From assembly GCA_964399955.1 (NCBI GenBank), contig CAYNST010000045.1, positions 1 through 25,053 on the forward strand: 25,053 bases of DNA, in the 5' to 3' direction. A program made the translations under genes and the position numbers. Of this stretch, positions 22,700 through 25,053 are shown in pieces (position 1 is the stretch's first letter; each line of letters begins with the position of its first letter). The DNA is from CAYNST01 sp964399955 (GTDB lineage: Bacteria > Pseudomonadota > Gammaproteobacteria > Pseudomonadales > Cellvibrionaceae). Under the pieces are notes generated by a model. It was not told the origin of the DNA and searched no databases. It saw only the letters and a program-made list of their open reading frames with translations.

Positions 22700-24937
22700 T
22701 CAGCTCAGCGTTGCTGGCCGCAGTGTAAAGTTGAATGTGGCCCCCTGTCCCGGCGCGGACTCAATCCAGATCCTGCCGCCGTGCCGGTCCACTATGCGTT
22801 TGACTATGGCCAGGCCAACGCCGGTCCCGCCGCCGTATTCCGACGGTTCATGCAGCCGCTGGAACATCTTGAATACCCGCTCATGGTCCGCTTGAGCAAT
22901 GCCAATACCATTGTCCCTTACGTAGAGCGCGGGGGCTTCGGCTGATGTGTCTGCACCTACCTCTACCCAGCGCTCGGTTTCAGATGTGTATTTTGCCGCG
23001 TTGGACAGAAGATTGGCAAAGACTTCAGCAACTCTAATGCGGTCGCAGAAAACGGTGGGCAAAGGGCGGGATACTTTGAGCTGAATACGGTTTTCAGTGA
23101 ACAAAGCCCTGAGACGGGCGGCGACCTGATCAACCACCTGATTCAGATCCACCTCTGCAAAAGACATCTCCACCCGGCCGACCTTGGAGTATTCGTACAG
23201 CTCGCTCACCAGAATTTTGGCCTTGTCCGACAGTTGCTTGATCTCCGCCAAATAGTTCTGGGACTCGTCATCCAGCTTGCCGGCCAGATCCTCTTGCAGG
23301 AATTCGGCAAAAAACCCGATGCCGCGCAAGGGTTCTTTCAAGTCGTGGGAAATAACTGACGCAAACTGGTCCAACTCGTCATTACTCGCCATTGCGGCTC
23401 TTACCTGACGCTCCAGGTCCACCTCAATGATGGATCTTCGCAAGTCCTCGATGGCCTCCAGCTCCTCACCCGCCCAAGGCAATGACCGCAGACTTACCGT
23501 TTCTTGCCAGAGGGAAAAAGAGCGTCGCGGCCCCAGCTGGCCACCTTCTGTATCGGCCTCCAGCGCCTTGAGGGGGTTGCCGCCCCAGTTGACGGTTTGC
23601 ACAACCTCGGGCTTGAACCAAAGTACATAATCCGGCTCTGCTTCGGGAATGGATATGGCAGCTAAACCACTGGCAGTGTCTTTGAAAGCGTTGGCCGCCG
23701 GGTAGTGCTCAACCAGGGACGCTGTATGAAAAACCGATTGGGTGCCTATGGCGCCTCTCAACCAATCCACCAATTGCCTCACCTGTTGCTCTGTAGGCGA
23801 AGCCCCAAGCAACGTCACCTTGCCGCGAAAGACAATGGCGCCGCCGCCACAGGCGGCCAGCGCCAAAAAATTCGGCTGCTGGCGATGCAGGCCATCCATG
23901 AAATCTGGCTCCTCACGCATGGCCTGCAACAGCTTGGGTTGCAGAGATTTCAGCGCGTTTTTGTACGCTCGGTTTTCTCGATTGAGCCAAGCCGCCAGTT
24001 GAATGGAGAAGAGACGACCTATGAACTCCAGACCCTGGCGCACTTCGTAGCGCAAGTAGGCAGGCGCTTCGTGATGCAGGGCAATGAGCCCCCAGAGTTG
24101 ACCGTCCACTATCACAGACACGCTCGTCGAGGCCCCCACCCCCATGTTCTTCAGATACTGGATGTGCAGAGGAGACACGCTGCGCAGGCTGCAGCCGCTC
24201 AGGTCCAAAGGCTCGCCATTCCGCACCGCAGGATAAAGCGCCGCAGCGCTGTAATCCACCTTGGGAATGCTGCGCAACCAGTTGTGCAGGTACAGCGCAC
24301 GGGCCTGTGCCGGAATGTCCGATGCTGGATAGTGCAAACCCAAAAATGGTTGCTGATGCGGCTCGCAGGCTTCGGCAACTACCTCGCCGTTCCAGTCGGC
24401 GTCAAACTGGTAAATCATGATGCGCTGATAGCCGGAAATCACCTTCACGTGATGGGTGACTATCCGGTACATCTGGTCCAGCTCGCTCGCGGAACCTATC
24501 TCCTCCACTGCCGCTTTTATCTGCCGATACACTGCGCTAAAAGAGAGGCCCTGTTCGGTCGCTACCGGCTCCAGTTCCAGAAACAACAGCCCCTGCGAAC
24601 GGTGTGCTATGGCTTCCAGCTGTGTGCGTCCGCCCCCCAGACTCACCTGCAACTCAATAGGGTTGATGTCCTGTAACCGCTCAGCCTGCAGCTTCCGGCT
24701 GAGAAGCTCGGCGGCGTCGGTCGGCAGCAATTGATTGAGCGACCGGCCAATCAGCTCACGCGGGTCTTGCCGGAAGAGGTCTTGACAGTTTTCGCTGACA
24801 TGGAGAATTTGCAGGGCAGGCTCCTGCATGACCAACAAAAAACCGTGCGGCTGAACGCTGCCAGGACTTTGAATGGGTTCTTGGGCGCAGGTGCTCAAAT
24901 CCACGTGTGGCCCAGCCGTCCCCGTGTTTTTGCTCAT
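22700..24937 (-). CDS. bphP: Bacteriophytochrome histidine kinase (PAS-GAF-PHY-HK)
   Basis: 745 residues with the classical photosensory core. The N-terminal segment carries Cys17 (STCAQEPI), the biliverdin attachment site of bacteriophytochromes, followed by the PAS domain starting PGSVQPHG. GAF domain (about 140-320): PASDIP with D207, LRSVSPLH with H258 and the ALHHE His289 region, all lining the bilin pocket. PHY domain (about 325-485): tongue residues WGGNP and P470-R-R-S-F474. Kinase core: phosphoacceptor H531 (ISHDLKEPL), N box N642/N646, D675-N-G677 and G702-G-G-T-G-V-G-L. Expected behaviour is red/far-red photoconversion controlling autophosphorylation in the cytoplasm. ATG 24937 has a strong AGGAG eight bases upstream. 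It is the first gene of a four-gene run. No heme oxygenase gene, needed for biliverdin, is in the window; it could lie beyond the right edge or elsewhere. Confidence 0.95.
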   Translation of the reverse strand: MSKNTGTAGPHVDLSTCAQEPIQSPGSVQPHGFLLVMQEPALQILHVSENCQDLFRQDPRELIGRSLNQLLPTDAAELLSRKLQAERLQDINPIELQVSLGGGRTQLEAIAHRSQGLLFLELEPVATEQGLSFSAVYRQIKAAVEEIGSASELDQMYRIVTHHVKVISGYQRIMIYQFDADWNGEVVAEACEPHQQPFLGLHYPASDIPAQARALYLHNWLRSIPKVDYSAAALYPAVRNGEPLDLSGCSLRSVSPLHIQYLKNMGVGASTSVSVIVDGQLWGLIALHHEAPAYLRYEVRQGLEFIGRLFSIQLAAWLNRENRAYKNALKSLQPKLLQAMREEPDFMDGLHRQQPNFLALAACGGGAIVFRGKVTLLGASPTEQQVRQLVDWLRGAIGTQSVFHTASLVEHYPAANAFKDTASGLAAISIPEAEPDYVLWFKPEVVQTVNWGGNPLKALEADTEGGQLGPRRSFSLWQETVSLRSLPWAGEELEAIEDLRRSIIEVDLERQVRAAMASNDELDQFASVISHDLKEPLRGIGFFAEFLQEDLAGKLDDESQNYLAEIKQLSDKAKILVSELYEYSKVGRVEMSFAEVDLNQVVDQVAARLRALFTENRIQLKVSRPLPTVFCDRIRVAEVFANLLSNAAKYTSETERWVEVGADTSAEAPALYVRDNGIGIAQADHERVFKMFQRLHEPSEYGGGTGVGLAIVKRIVDRHGGRIWIESAPGQGATFNFTLRPATLS

Positions 24938-25053
24938 GACACCTTCTCCTGACTGTGAACCTGGGGCAGCTACCGTTTGACGAACTGTGTGCAGGGGTTT
25001 AGGGTCTGTTGACGTTTCATCATCGCCTCTGTTGCACCTGAAAACGCGCCAAT

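Noticed and set aside
23705..24676. Long open frame (323 codons) on the + strand opposite the phytochrome gene
   Set aside because: The minus strand encodes the full photosensory core; the antisense frame has no protein-like pattern.

Overview
The window looks like chromosomal DNA of a free-living, Gram-negative gammaproteobacterium, probably marine or polymer-degrading and near Cellvibrionaceae (Saccharophagus/Cellvibrio/Simiduia-like). The strongest hint is a lipoprotein at the left edge whose mature part runs into an almost pure polyserine linker, a hallmark of secreted proteins in that group. The MltB-, Bax-, YihY- and TldD-type proteins also fit a gammaproteobacterium. The genus is an inference. 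I found no rRNA, tRNA, CRISPR array, complete insertion sequence or phage gene.

Layout. 1-239 (-): start of a polyserine lipoprotein, with a 414-base upstream region holding two adjacent perfect 17-bp palindromes. 654-4066 (+): a polytopic acyltransferase-like protein and two tandem, diverged class A beta-lactamase-fold serine hydrolases. 4226-5488 (-): phospholipase D/cardiolipin synthase-type enzyme. 5713-8480 (+): translationally coupled TldD-like and TldE/PmbA-like pair. 8526-9263 (-): TauE/SafE permease. 9397-10155 (+): Bax-like glucosaminidase. 10450-13037 (+): formate/nitrite-family channel followed by a one-chain PP2C phosphatase/Ser-Thr kinase with a C-terminal membrane anchor. 13108-17239 (-): cysteine-cluster protein, YihY/BrkB membrane protein, double-FHA protein and MltB-type lytic transglycosylase. 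17527-17697 (+): a 56-residue protein of unknown function.

17885-24937 (-) is the most striking part: four closely spaced genes (gaps of 14, 9 and 13 bases) for a bacteriophytochrome histidine kinase, a receiver-only response regulator, a 1334-residue CheB-CheR-coiled coil-PAS-histidine kinase and a second receiver-only regulator. Read as a unit, this is a red/far-red light-responsive phosphorelay with two kinases and two free receivers, and no DNA-binding or cyclic-di-GMP output domain in the window. Every residue expected for bilin attachment, phosphotransfer, methylesterase catalysis and SAM binding that I checked is present. No heme oxygenase (bphO) gene is visible, and only 116 bases upstream of the phytochrome are included.

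Two themes recur. One is envelope maintenance: serine hydrolases, phospholipid synthase, glucosaminidase, lytic transglycosylase, YihY. The other is phosphorylation signalling: a Ser/Thr kinase-phosphatase, a phosphothreonine-binding double-FHA protein about 1.7 kb away, and the phytochrome relay. The FNT channel next to a PP2C-kinase recalls nitrate/nitrite assimilation loci in other gammaproteobacteria, but no nirBD or nasA gene is present here.
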